A DNA stretch of 64,000 nt, from contig NZ_AULL01000016.1 in NCBI RefSeq assembly GCF_000422265.1, forward strand, positions 1 through 64,000. Reading direction: 5' to 3'. The position numbers and the translations under genes are program-made. This document shows, in pieces, positions 26,761 to 34,385 of this stretch (the stretch's first letter is position 1; every line of letters begins with the position of its first letter). The DNA comes from Kaistella palustris DSM 21579. GTDB lineage: Bacteria > Bacteroidota > Bacteroidia > Flavobacteriales > Weeksellaceae. The notes below the pieces were generated by a model. It was not told the DNA's origin and did not search any database. It worked only from the letters and a program-made list of their open reading frames with translations.

Positions 26761-29352
26761 TTAAAACGGAGCGTTTGGCTGGGTAAAACTTCGGTCTTTA
26801 TATTTCAGCGCATCGCGCAGAATGTTGGCTTTGATGCCGATAAAGAAATCGTACACTTTATACTGTCCGTATGGGATCCAGTTGAAGTTGATCGTAAAAC
26901 TCCGCTGGTCACGCGAGAATCCGAGTCTTGTGTTTGCGATCTCTTTGGTGATGACGTCGTAATAAAGATTTCCATTGAGGTTCCAGTACGGTGAAAGTTT
27001 CAAACTTGCATCCAAACCTACCGAAGCCATTTGTGTTCCGAAACGTGTTAAGCTTCTGGAGTAACCATACTGTGCGTTGATGTTTAAAGTCCAGGGTTGG
27101 TTAAACCGCGCGTAATCATCATCATCGAAATAATAGTTTTCATTTCTGATCTCTCCTTTTTTACTGTATTTCTTGGCAAGTTCCACTTTTTCTTTTCCGC
27201 CAAAAATTTCGCTGCTGAGCGGATAAGAAAGCTGCGCATTGAATCCCTGCACGCTGAAATGCCCGAAGTTTTCGGTTCGCACGCCAATTTCTTCGCCCGG
27301 CGCAAAATAGATTTGGTAGGGCTCAAGCGTGAGGCTTGTATTCAGGTTGAGTTTTTCAAACAAAGTAGTCTGGCCATTAAAGGAGAAAAGTGACCACTTG
27401 TGCGTAGGTGCTGCAAAATTATAGTTGGTATTGAAGTTCAGACTTTCGAAGATCTTTATTTTTTTAATGCCGGTTGAGTCTTTTTTGGACCGCACTTTCA
27501 TTTCCAGGTTGTTGTTAATGGCAAAACTTACCGCCTCTACCAGTCCGGAGTTTGGTGAGCCGATGATTCCTCTGTCGAATATTGAATAGGGTGTAATCTC
27601 GCCGCGGTCATTGTAGTAATTCCTGTAGTATCCAAATGAAGGTGCAGAAAAATCGGGTGAATAATTAAAGCCGATCTGCGGAGTCATCATGTGGCGGATT
27701 GCCTGTATTGAAGAGTTTTTCCTGAAGTTCAGCATGCCGTAAAGTACCGTCTGCAAACTCGCACTTGTGGAAAAAGACGAATAGCCCGCGATCTTTTTAT
27801 TCAGTACATCATCCAGCGTGTTGGTTACAGGATTGTAGCTTCGCGTCAGCGTTTTGGTGGTCAAAGCATTATCAATATTTGCCGACAGCGAAAATGTAAA
27901 ATATTTGGCAAGTGTCGTATTTGTTCCGAGACCAATGTTGTTCTTCAGGCCGGTCTGCATCTTATCGAACATGGCTTTGGTGAAGAGTTCGCCTTCATTG
28001 GTCTGCACATAATTGTTAAGATTTAAACCTGTATTTACCGTAATATTCTCTAAAAGTCCCTGGCGGATTCCGGTTTTTGGTTTGAAAAGATAGAACTGGT
28101 TTACAGCTACATTCAGCACCGGCAGTTTAAGATCTGCAAGACCTGTGGAGAAATTCTGCGAATAAGATGATGTTCCGGTGATGGTGACCGGCAAAGTCAA
28201 AAACCTTTTCACCACACTGATGCTGGAGTTCTGCTGGGCATTCAGGTTGTTTTGGTTAAAGGCGTAATTATTATTGACGGTATTGTTGTAGAATTTATTG
28301 CTCACTACATCAACTGAAGCCGAAAAAGTGAGGAAAGGATTACTCTTTGAATCCTGCTGATGGCGCCACGCGATGCGGTATGTTCCCGTTTTCGAATAAT
28401 CAGAAAGACCTTTGATCCCTCGGATCGTGGTTCCAATGTCAGCGGAAAAATTACCGGAATAGCGGTAATTCTTTTTGTAATTCATCTCAGGCCGCAGGTT
28501 CCAGCTGCCTTTCGTATAAATATCCGTAAGGATTTTCAAATCGAAATGTTCACCTATCGGCTGGTAGTAACCCAGCGAGTTCAGGAAAAAACCCACATCT
28601 TCTCTTTCTCCAAAACTTGGGATCAGAATCCCGGCGCTCCTTTTATCTGAAAACGGCAGAATTGCAAACGGCATTACCAGCGGCGTAGGAACCTGCTCAA
28701 TATACAACTGTATCGGTCCGGTGATGACCTGCGATTTTTCTTTTCCTTTAATAAGTTTGATGTTGGGTGCAAGCAAATAGTAGTCAGCGATCGTATCTTT
28801 TTTCTGAATGAAATATTCGTCGGTAGTATACTTCCCGCGCCGCATAAAGAATACGGAATCGTTGTATTTCTTCGTTTTTTCGGCCACGATCACGCCTTCG
28901 CTCTCTTCAGTTCTCGCGTTGAAGGCGATGGCCTGGCGTGTCTTTATATTATAGGTAAACTCGTCATACTCATATTTCTTGCCGCCTTGGGTTGCTGCCG
29001 CGGGAGTTTTAATCCGTCCCAGTGAATCGAGTTCGCCACGCGCGAAGATGAGAGACTTGTTCCAGTCGATGGAAATATAATCAGCATCGATCGTCATATC
29101 CTGATAGTTGACCTGCGCATTTTTATTGAGAAAGGTCATCTTTTTCGGAATGTCGTTCCGAATGTTGTCGGCTTTGGTTTTCACCACAGCCTCAAGCTGT
29201 TCCTTCTTCAGCACAACAGTATCCGCCTGCCGGATGGTATCATTAACTACCTTATTTTCAGACAAATTTTGAGCCCCGAGGTGTGCTAAAAAATTGTTAA
29301 AAATTAGGATAATTAGAATTAGTGGTATATTTTTGAAGCCGGTTTTGACCAA
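26761..29352 (-). CDS. lptD: LptD-like LPS-assembly outer-membrane protein
   Basis: An 863-aa protein. The N-terminus is a signal-type stretch (FKNIPLILIILIFNNFLAHLGAQ), followed by an OstA-like beta-jellyroll region (about residues 75-150: QVNYQDMTIDADYISIDWN) and a large beta-barrel that ends in PNAPF with a terminal aromatic residue. This is the Bacteroidetes form of LptD, which inserts lipopolysaccharide into the outer leaflet. The start appears to be a TTG at 29352. No in-frame ATG exists before the signal, and the frame is closed a few codons upstream. First gene of an operon with ridA. Divergent from the cell-wall amidase across 55 bp. Confidence 0.85.
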   Translation of the reverse strand: MVKTGFKNIPLILIILIFNNFLAHLGAQNLSENKVVNDTIRQADTVVLKKEQLEAVVKTKADNIRNDIPKKMTFLNKNAQVNYQDMTIDADYISIDWNKSLIFARGELDSLGRIKTPAAATQGGKKYEYDEFTYNIKTRQAIAFNARTEESEGVIVAEKTKKYNDSVFFMRRGKYTTDEYFIQKKDTIADYYLLAPNIKLIKGKEKSQVITGPIQLYIEQVPTPLVMPFAILPFSDKRSAGILIPSFGEREDVGFFLNSLGYYQPIGEHFDLKILTDIYTKGSWNLRPEMNYKKNYRYSGNFSADIGTTIRGIKGLSDYSKTGTYRIAWRHQQDSKSNPFLTFSASVDVVSNKFYNNTVNNNYAFNQNNLNAQQNSSISVVKRFLTLPVTITGTSSYSQNFSTGLADLKLPVLNVAVNQFYLFKPKTGIRQGLLENITVNTGLNLNNYVQTNEGELFTKAMFDKMQTGLKNNIGLGTNTTLAKYFTFSLSANIDNALTTKTLTRSYNPVTNTLDDVLNKKIAGYSSFSTSASLQTVLYGMLNFRKNSSIQAIRHMMTPQIGFNYSPDFSAPSFGYYRNYYNDRGEITPYSIFDRGIIGSPNSGLVEAVSFAINNNLEMKVRSKKDSTGIKKIKIFESLNFNTNYNFAAPTHKWSLFSFNGQTTLFEKLNLNTSLTLEPYQIYFAPGEEIGVRTENFGHFSVQGFNAQLSYPLSSEIFGGKEKVELAKKYSKKGEIRNENYYFDDDDYARFNQPWTLNINAQYGYSRSLTRFGTQMASVGLDASLKLSPYWNLNGNLYYDVITKEIANTRLGFSRDQRSFTINFNWIPYGQYKVYDFFIGIKANILRDALKYKDRSFTQPNAPF

Positions 29353-29407
29353 AGCGCTTTTTTCTGTAATTTGTGGTCAAAATTAATACAATTTTTAAAA
29401 TCTAAGG

Positions 29408-30706
29408 ATGATTACCTACAGTTTTTCGTTTAAAAAATATTTCTTTTTCTTTTTCCTTCTTTTGTTTGCTATCGGTGGTGCCCAGAAAAAATTTACCATT
29501 GTGCTCGACGCCGGACATGGTGGCAACGACATAGGTACTAACCGAAGATACAGCGACTTAGGTACGGTGCGCGAAAAGGACATTACGCTTTCTATTATAC
29601 TGAAGCTTGGGAACTTGCTCGAAAAGAATAAAGATTATAAAGTGATCTATACACGAAAGTACGATGAATATCCCTCGCTGAGCGAGCGTACGACACTTGC
29701 AAACCGCAGCAAGGCCGACCTCTTCCTGTCCGTACATGTCAATGCTTCACCTGCAAGTTCCACCGGAACAAACGGTACAGAAACTTATATTCAGGGGCCA
29801 AATCAGAACCGCACCAATCTGGAAGTGGCAAAGGCCGAAAACGACGTGATTTACCTCGATGAGAAGGACAGGCAGATGTTTGCGTCTTATGATCCAAAAT
29901 CTCCCGAATCTTTGATAGCATTGAAAATCCAGCAAAGTAAATATCTGGAAAGCAGCCTGCTCATCGGAAGTCTGGTCGAAGAAAATTTTTCGAACCGGGA
30001 CAAAAGGTATTCGCGCGGCATCAAGCAGGCAGATCTCCATGTTCTCCGGATGAATGCCATGCCCTCGATACTTATTGAAACCGGTTTTGTAAATAACTAT
30101 GACGATGCGAGCTACCTTTCTTCCGACAAAGGTCAGCGGGAAATTGCAGAAAGCATTTATGATGCGGTTCAAAAATATAAAAAAGCGCTCGAAAGAAATG
30201 GTGGCGATATCAGCCAACCCAAAATCGCCGACAACAAGCCCGAGGAAAAACCTTTGAAGAACGATTTCCGCATTCTGCTGATGTCCTCACCAATGAAATA
30301 TGCCGGCTCGGATCCTGCTTTGAAAGGTTTGAATTACATTCTTACAATGAAGGAGAACGGCATGTACAAATATTATTACAGCACCACAAATCTGGCTTCG
30401 GTTCGGGATAATAACCTGAAGAATGCCAAAGATGCGGGTTTCAAAAACGCCACCTCAATCTCATTTATTCCGAATCAAAAACTGGGAATTGGCTATTACA
30501 CCCTGGAAATTGCAGTGTCTGATCAAAAACTGAGTTCCAATTCTTATATGCTGAACACGCTGAAGGATGTAAAACGCGATAAGATAAACGGTAAATTCTA
30601 TTACACTTACGGCCGGTTCACCACGCTCGAAGAGGCGGTAAATACGCAAAAAGAGCTCGAAGAGAAAGGCATTAAAAACACAGTTATTGAAAAAGTTTTC
30701 AAATAA
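29408..30706 (+). CDS. N-acetylmuramoyl-L-alanine amidase with C-terminal SPOR-like domain
   Basis: A 432-aa exported zinc amidase cleaving the bond between muramic acid and the stem peptide. A signal peptide (about residues 1-25) precedes the amidase_3 domain (about 27-260): IVLDAGHGGNDIG (zinc His), REKDITL (zinc Glu), FLSVHVNAS (zinc His) and ILIETGFVNN (catalytic Glu). The C-terminal ~80 residues resemble a SPOR domain (YYTYGRFTTLEEAVNTQKEL), which binds denuded glycan at division sites. Monocistronic, ending just before the tRNA-Glu promoter. Confidence 0.92.
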   Translation: MITYSFSFKKYFFFFFLLLFAIGGAQKKFTIVLDAGHGGNDIGTNRRYSDLGTVREKDITLSIILKLGNLLEKNKDYKVIYTRKYDEYPSLSERTTLANRSKADLFLSVHVNASPASSTGTNGTETYIQGPNQNRTNLEVAKAENDVIYLDEKDRQMFASYDPKSPESLIALKIQQSKYLESSLLIGSLVEENFSNRDKRYSRGIKQADLHVLRMNAMPSILIETGFVNNYDDASYLSSDKGQREIAESIYDAVQKYKKALERNGGDISQPKIADNKPEEKPLKNDFRILLMSSPMKYAGSDPALKGLNYILTMKENGMYKYYYSTTNLASVRDNNLKNAKDAGFKNATSISFIPNQKLGIGYYTLEIAVSDQKLSSNSYMLNTLKDVKRDKINGKFYYTYGRFTTLEEAVNTQKELEEKGIKNTVIEKVFK

Positions 30707-30718
30707 ACTATGAGATGT

Positions 30719-30749
30719 TTGCAGGATCAAAACATTAGTGATATTTTTG
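30719..30749 (+). promoter_or_regulatory. Promoter of tRNA-Glu (first copy)
   Basis: A TTG at 30719-30721 and TATTTTTG at 30742-30749 are spaced by 20 bp, a full Bacteroidetes promoter 16 bp before the tRNA. Confidence 0.7.
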
Positions 30750-30765
30750 CAGTCCTCAAAGCAAA

Positions 30766-30837
30766 GGCCTATTCGTCTAGTGGTAAGGACTCAAGATTTT
30801 CAGTCTTGCAACAGGGGTTCGATTCCCTTATAGGCTA
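30766..30837 (+). tRNA. tRNA-Glu (UUC), first copy
   Basis: A cloverleaf can be drawn. The acceptor is GGCCTAT with ATAGGCT (first pair G-U), the anticodon stem CAAGA with TCTTG, and the loop TTTTCAG gives anticodon UUC. The T arm is AGGGG-TTCGATT-CCCTT with one G-U pair. CCA is not encoded. It has its own promoter. Confidence 0.95.
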
Positions 30838-30874
30838 CTAATGAAAATCTTGAAAAAGTTTTTTTAAATTTATT

Positions 30875-30903
30875 TTGTAATAAGAAAAAGATTATTATCT
30901 TTG
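30875..30903 (+). promoter_or_regulatory. Promoter of rpsT
   Basis: TTG at 30875-30877 and TATCTTTG at 30896-30903 are separated by 18 bp. The rpsT start codon follows at 30925, giving a leader of only about 15 nt. Confidence 0.75.
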
Positions 30904-30924
30904 CACCCAAGTTTTTAGAAAGAT

Positions 30925-31179
30925 ATGGCAAATCATAAATCAGCTCTGAAAAGAATCAGACAAAGCGAAAAGAAAAGATTAAGAAACAGATACTATCACA
31001 AGACTGCAAGAACAGCTTTGAAAGTTCTGCGAAATGAAGAGAACAAAGCTGCTGCTACAGAGCAATTGCCTTCAGTAATCTCTTTGTTGGATAAGTTGGT
31101 GAAGAAAAACATCATCCACAAAAACAAAGCAGCTAATCTTAAAAGTAAATTGACCAAGCACGTTAATAACTTAGCGTAA
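30925..31179 (+). CDS. rpsT: 30S ribosomal protein S20
   Basis: An 84-aa basic protein matching S20: MANHKSALKRIRQSEKKRLRN at the N-terminus and NIIHKNKAANLKSKLTK at the C-terminus. S20 binds 16S rRNA early in small-subunit assembly. Own promoter upstream. The following tRNA-Glu starts 21 bp after the stop and has no promoter of its own, so the two probably share a transcript ending at the hairpin at 31275-31307. Confidence 0.96.
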   Translation: MANHKSALKRIRQSEKKRLRNRYYHKTARTALKVLRNEENKAAATEQLPSVISLLDKLVKKNIIHKNKAANLKSKLTKHVNNLA

Positions 31180-31199
31180 CACAATATACAAGACGCACT

Positions 31200-31271
31200 G
31201 GCCCGTTCGTCTATCGGTTAGGACCTCAGGTTTTCATCCTGGTAAGAGGGGTTCGACTCCCCTACGGGCTA
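31200..31271 (+). tRNA. tRNA-Glu (UUC), second copy
   Basis: A cloverleaf with acceptor GGCCCGT / ACGGGCT (first pair G-U), anticodon stem TCAGG / CCTGG, and loop TTTTCAT giving anticodon UUC. T arm GAGGGGTTCGACTCCCCT. Same anticodon as the copy at 30766, but the body differs at many positions, so it is not a recent duplicate. Probably co-transcribed with rpsT. Confidence 0.95.
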
Positions 31272-31274
31272 CTT

Positions 31275-31307
31275 AACTTCCGAAATTAATTTTTCGGAAG
31301 TTTTTTT
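31275..31307 (+). terminator. Terminator of the rpsT-tRNA-Glu unit
   Basis: Perfect 11-bp stem AACTTCCGAAA (31275-31285) with its complement (31292-31302), loop of 6, and a T run. Confidence 0.9.
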
Positions 31308-31318
31308 ATGCTTTTTTT

Positions 31319-31356
31319 TAACGAAAAAAGCCGAAACGGAAAAATCCATTTCGGCT
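31319..31356 (-). terminator. Terminator of the PKD/T9SS protein gene
   Basis: Read on the minus strand, AGCCGAAA pairs with TTTCGGCT (31349-31356 with 31329-31336), followed by TTTTTTCGTT. It lies 31 bp after the stop codon at 31387. Confidence 0.85.
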
Positions 31357-31386
31357 GAGCATTATCTGTGTAAATTTAATTTTTCA

Positions 31387-32307
31387 TCAGTCGCTCTTTA
31401 TTACTTTCGAAACTGTCATTCCCGCTGCCGTTTGCATTCTAAGCAGGTACATACCTGCCGGTATTTGCTGAATATTCAGCTGGGTTTGCATATGCTTGGG
31501 GTTTGCCTCCAGTATCTTTTTACCGGCCAGGTCAAAGAGTTCAACATTAAGTATGATCTCATCCGATTTTATATACAGGATATTTTTCGTCGGATTCGGA
31601 TATACCTGCATTTTCACCTTTTGCGCTTCGGGAGCGGTTCCAAGTGTGGTGCAATCGGCCAGTACGGTAATATAGCCTGGCTTCGTAACTGTATTTGAGC
31701 CAATATTGTTTGCAGCGGTGAGTGTTACTTTGTAAACGCCGGGTGAACCGTACGTTACACCCACTGTTTTTGTCGATGCAGTTGCCGGTGTTCCACCTTC
31801 GAATGTCCAGGTCCAGCCCGTCGGTTTGTTTGTCGAGGTATCTGTAAATGTTATAATATGACCTACACATGTTGTAGTTTCGTCTGCCGTAAAATCTGCT
31901 ACCGGTGGATCGATAGGACAAACGTCCGTTGTTTTGCCTTCAGATGCGCCGTCACCATCACCACCGAAATAAGCAAAGAAGTGATAAGGTGTGCTGCAGT
32001 TTAAGAGGGCAGGGTCATCAGTCGCAGCGCCATCACCCGAGCCACCAAAGTAAGCGAACTGGTTAAATGGCGTACTGCAACTTGCATTGTCAGCTAATGT
32101 GTCCATGCCTTCGCCGTCTCCCGCCCCTCCGAAGTAGGCGACAAGATTGTTTGGTGTCTGGCAATTCTGTGTTTCTACGCTTTCAGTTGCAAAACCATCT
32201 GCTGCACCGCCGCGGTACGCATACAGCTCTTCATTTTGCGCATAAAATAAGTTTTGGAACAGGAAAATGAGCGACAACACCTGTAGTTTTGTGAGTATAG
32301 TCTTCAT
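31387..32307 (-). CDS. Secreted PKD-domain protein with GGxGDG repeats and T9SS sorting domain
   Basis: A 306-aa secreted protein with four parts. Residues 1-24 are a signal peptide ending FYAQ. Residues 30-130 hold four ~27-residue repeats, each starting AY(F/R)GGxxDG and containing one Cys (C49, C77, C104, C130), three of them in a C-x-TP context. Residues 135-215 are a PKD-like beta-sandwich (ITFTDTSTNKPTGWTWTFEGG). Residues 232-306 are a T9SS type A sorting domain (VYPNPTKNILYIKS, then AGMYLLRM). The protein should therefore cross the outer membrane by type IX secretion and be attached to the cell surface. It starts 63 bp after the FGE-like gene and is probably in the same operon. Partner and ligand unknown. 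Confidence 0.85.
   Translation of the reverse strand: MKTILTKLQVLSLIFLFQNLFYAQNEELYAYRGGAADGFATESVETQNCQTPNNLVAYFGGAGDGEGMDTLADNASCSTPFNQFAYFGGSGDGAATDDPALLNCSTPYHFFAYFGGDGDGASEGKTTDVCPIDPPVADFTADETTTCVGHIITFTDTSTNKPTGWTWTFEGGTPATASTKTVGVTYGSPGVYKVTLTAANNIGSNTVTKPGYITVLADCTTLGTAPEAQKVKMQVYPNPTKNILYIKSDEIILNVELFDLAGKKILEANPKHMQTQLNIQQIPAGMYLLRMQTAAGMTVSKVIKSD
31948..32220 (-). repeat. Coding repeats: four AYFGGxGDG units
   Basis: Within the PKD/T9SS gene, the motif AYxGGxxDG recurs at residues 30, 57, 85 and 112, with periods of 27, 28 and 27 residues. The units are degenerate at the DNA level, so the repetition is old and under protein-level selection, not a recent slippage. Confidence 0.75.
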
Positions 32308-32370
32308 TTTCTAATTTGATTTTAATGTTAATGGGATTTTTTTTAGTTTCCTTTTTTTCAAATCAGAAAA

Positions 32371-33849
32371 TTAACGTACACCTCTTCCTCCGTATTGGGA
32401 CATACGGGTAGCGCCTACTGTATCCGCCCGGTCGGAGATCATCATACGTGCGGAGTTATTTCCGCTGTAGCCATAACCGCTTGCATTAAAGTGGCCTCCG
32501 CGCAGTATAAGACCTGTATTGTCGGGCCAGGTTGCCTGATCGGCATCGCCGTCGGTTGCTGCGGTGGTGGAAAGCAGTCCGTCTCCGAGTGTTCCGGTGT
32601 AAGTGCTGCCGCCTGCGGTTTTCGCTGCCACCGTAATTTCTCCTACATTTCCGCTCATCTCCATCGCACCATAATATGCTGCAGATGCAGAAAGGCGCCC
32701 TGAGGAATTGGTCGCGCTGAAACCAACCTTTACAGGTCCGTCCAAATTTACAGGAACATATCCGCTTAAAGCACCGTAATTTGCCAGGCCGTTAGTCACT
32801 GTATTGTATCCTTCATTAGCTTGCCCACCATTCACCACGCCTCCTGGTGTAATGCCGGTTGCTTCAGTAGTTCCCCACGCATATTCGCCGGCTACCGGTG
32901 CCAAGGGACCACGGCAGATCTTTTCAAACTCTATTTCGCTCATTGGTCGCAGTGCTGCCCAATCTAAGTAGGCGAGGACGTCTGCATAGCCCAGTGTGCT
33001 CATGGCAATATTTTGTCCATCATTTAAGTCATCGAAGTCGCCATCTGTGAGATCATTACCGTAAACTGCGGGAATTGCCGCGTTGCTCCCGGGCACTTTT
33101 ATTTTTATACCGTTGCGGCTTGCGGTGCCAAACGCCTGTGTTCCCTGTGGGGAATCCGGTGCAGCTGCTGACCTGTGGGCCTGCTGTCCATAAGTCAGGG
33201 TATTTAGAAAGTTAACGTACTGTTCCTGGGAGATCTCATACTTCATGGCATAGAAATTTGCCCATCCTTTTGGGAAGGCGGCAGGCGCGCTGTTACCTGA
33301 GCCAATGGCGGAAGAACTGATCGAGCCATTGCCTGTAATTTCATATTTTGTAAAGGCCGAGGCGGCAACTCCGTCACCAACCCAATAGGATGAGATCTGT
33401 GGAATATTCACCATCTCCACCCCGAAAACTTTAAAATTATAGTTTTCATAATTAGCCGCTGCAACGTTCATCTTTAAAGTAACGGAAGTTGAGCTGATGT
33501 TTCCGCCACCGTTTGAGCTGCGGTAGATGAAAACACCTTTCCCGTCGGATACCGCATCCACTTTCAGAGCGCCACCGGCAGAATGGTCTGCAGAAGTTAC
33601 ACTAAGGTTCGCATGTTTCCACAGTTTGTCTGCACAGTCCTGGTATTTTATGAATAACCAGACTGCATCATGGTTTGCAGGCGCTATATTGGTACGCCAG
33701 CTGTTGTCCCATTTCAGACTAAATGTAATTTGGCCTGTTGCGGTGTCTACCGAGGTGCCGCTGATCTGTACGTTGTTCGCCTGCACAGAGAGGCCGAAAA
33801 AGGTGAGTGCCACAAATGCAATCTTTTGAAAGTAATTTTTTGTGTTCAT
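32371..33849 (-). CDS. Exported FGE/SUMF1-like protein without catalytic cysteines
   Basis: A 492-aa protein with a signal peptide (FVALTFFGLSVQANN). It has an N-terminal beta-sandwich-like domain (about residues 25-170) and a C-terminal formylglycine-generating-enzyme-like domain (about 190-492): FYAMKYEISQEQYVNFLN, LRPMSEIEFEKICRG, YGAMEMSGNVGEI, LILRGGHF and a terminal GGRGVR. In true FGE the late C-terminal segment has two catalytic cysteines. Here the matching stretch (YSGNNSARM) has none, and I see only two cysteines in the whole protein, neither in that place. It is therefore probably a structural or binding member of the fold, like gliding proteins GldJ/GldK. First gene of a likely operon with the PKD/T9SS protein. 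Confidence 0.8.
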   Translation of the reverse strand: MNTKNYFQKIAFVALTFFGLSVQANNVQISGTSVDTATGQITFSLKWDNSWRTNIAPANHDAVWLFIKYQDCADKLWKHANLSVTSADHSAGGALKVDAVSDGKGVFIYRSSNGGGNISSTSVTLKMNVAAANYENYNFKVFGVEMVNIPQISSYWVGDGVAASAFTKYEITGNGSISSSAIGSGNSAPAAFPKGWANFYAMKYEISQEQYVNFLNTLTYGQQAHRSAAAPDSPQGTQAFGTASRNGIKIKVPGSNAAIPAVYGNDLTDGDFDDLNDGQNIAMSTLGYADVLAYLDWAALRPMSEIEFEKICRGPLAPVAGEYAWGTTEATGITPGGVVNGGQANEGYNTVTNGLANYGALSGYVPVNLDGPVKVGFSATNSSGRLSASAAYYGAMEMSGNVGEITVAAKTAGGSTYTGTLGDGLLSTTAATDGDADQATWPDNTGLILRGGHFNASGYGYSGNNSARMMISDRADTVGATRMSQYGGRGVR

Positions 33850-33942
33850 TGTAAAAAATTTTTGAGGTTAAATGTTTTGCGGCAGATGGAAAAAATACTT
33901 CTTCGCCGGATCGCTGAAAATATTTTATATCCTGCTGCAGAC

Positions 33943-33989
33943 CAAAGATATTGGAGCACACAAAAAAGTATATACCCTACAGTGGGTAT
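33943..33989 (-). promoter_or_regulatory. Promoter element with upstream palindrome for the FGE-like gene
   Basis: On the minus strand, TATCTTTG (33950-33943) is a full -7 box 94 bp before the ATG. There is no TTG at -33. Instead a palindrome, ATACCC-6 bp-GGGTAT (33972-33989), is centred about 30 bp upstream of the -7 box. It could be an operator for a regulator that replaces the -33 contact. The palindrome followed by A/T runs could also be read as a hairpin. Confidence 0.5.
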
Positions 33990-34168
33990 TTTTAAAAAAA
34001 AAATCGTGGGAATTGAATGACACAAGATCATGAAGTCAGATCTAACCGGTGAAAGGAAAGAGAATGGAATGGAAATCAGGACTTTAAGTACAACTGAATG
34101 TATCAGCAGGGCTTAGAGATGTTCTGCGTTTTATGAGGTTCACCGTAATTATACTTTGAGCTTAAAGC

Positions 34169-34196
34169 AAAAAAAACACACTGGAAAGTGTGTTTT
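34169..34196 (-). terminator. Terminator of tRNA-Leu
   Basis: On the minus strand ACACACT pairs with AGTGTGT (34187-34193 with 34176-34182), extended by A/T pairs and followed by a T run. It begins right after the encoded CCA end of the tRNA. The 34032-34168 stretch beyond it shows nothing recognisable. Confidence 0.85.
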
Positions 34197-34280
34197 GGTG
34201 CCCGGAACAGGACTCGAACCTGCAAGCTTGTGGGCACTCGCACCTGAAACGAGCGTGTCTACCAATTTCACCATCCGGGC
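34196..34280 (-). tRNA. tRNA-Leu (CAG)
   Basis: A class II tRNA with long variable arm. Acceptor GCCCGGA / TCCGGGC; D arm TGGTGAAATTGGTAGACA; anticodon loop TTCAGGT reading CAG; T arm CAGGTTCGAGTCCTG. A 3' ACCA is encoded, unlike the two tRNA-Glu genes in this window. On the minus strand a TAATTTTG box (34303-34310) lies upstream. Confidence 0.95.
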
Positions 34281-34385
34281 TTTGGATGTGTCTTGCGTGC
34301 GGCAAAATTAAGGAAAATCCCGCAAAAAATATCATGACACAAATTATTTTTTTAACCTGAAGTATTAAATTCGGTTCCCACATAT

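Noticed and set aside
30766..31271. Two tRNA genes considered as integration sites
   Set aside because: No integrase, no direct repeat of a tRNA end nearby, and the genes between and around are housekeeping.
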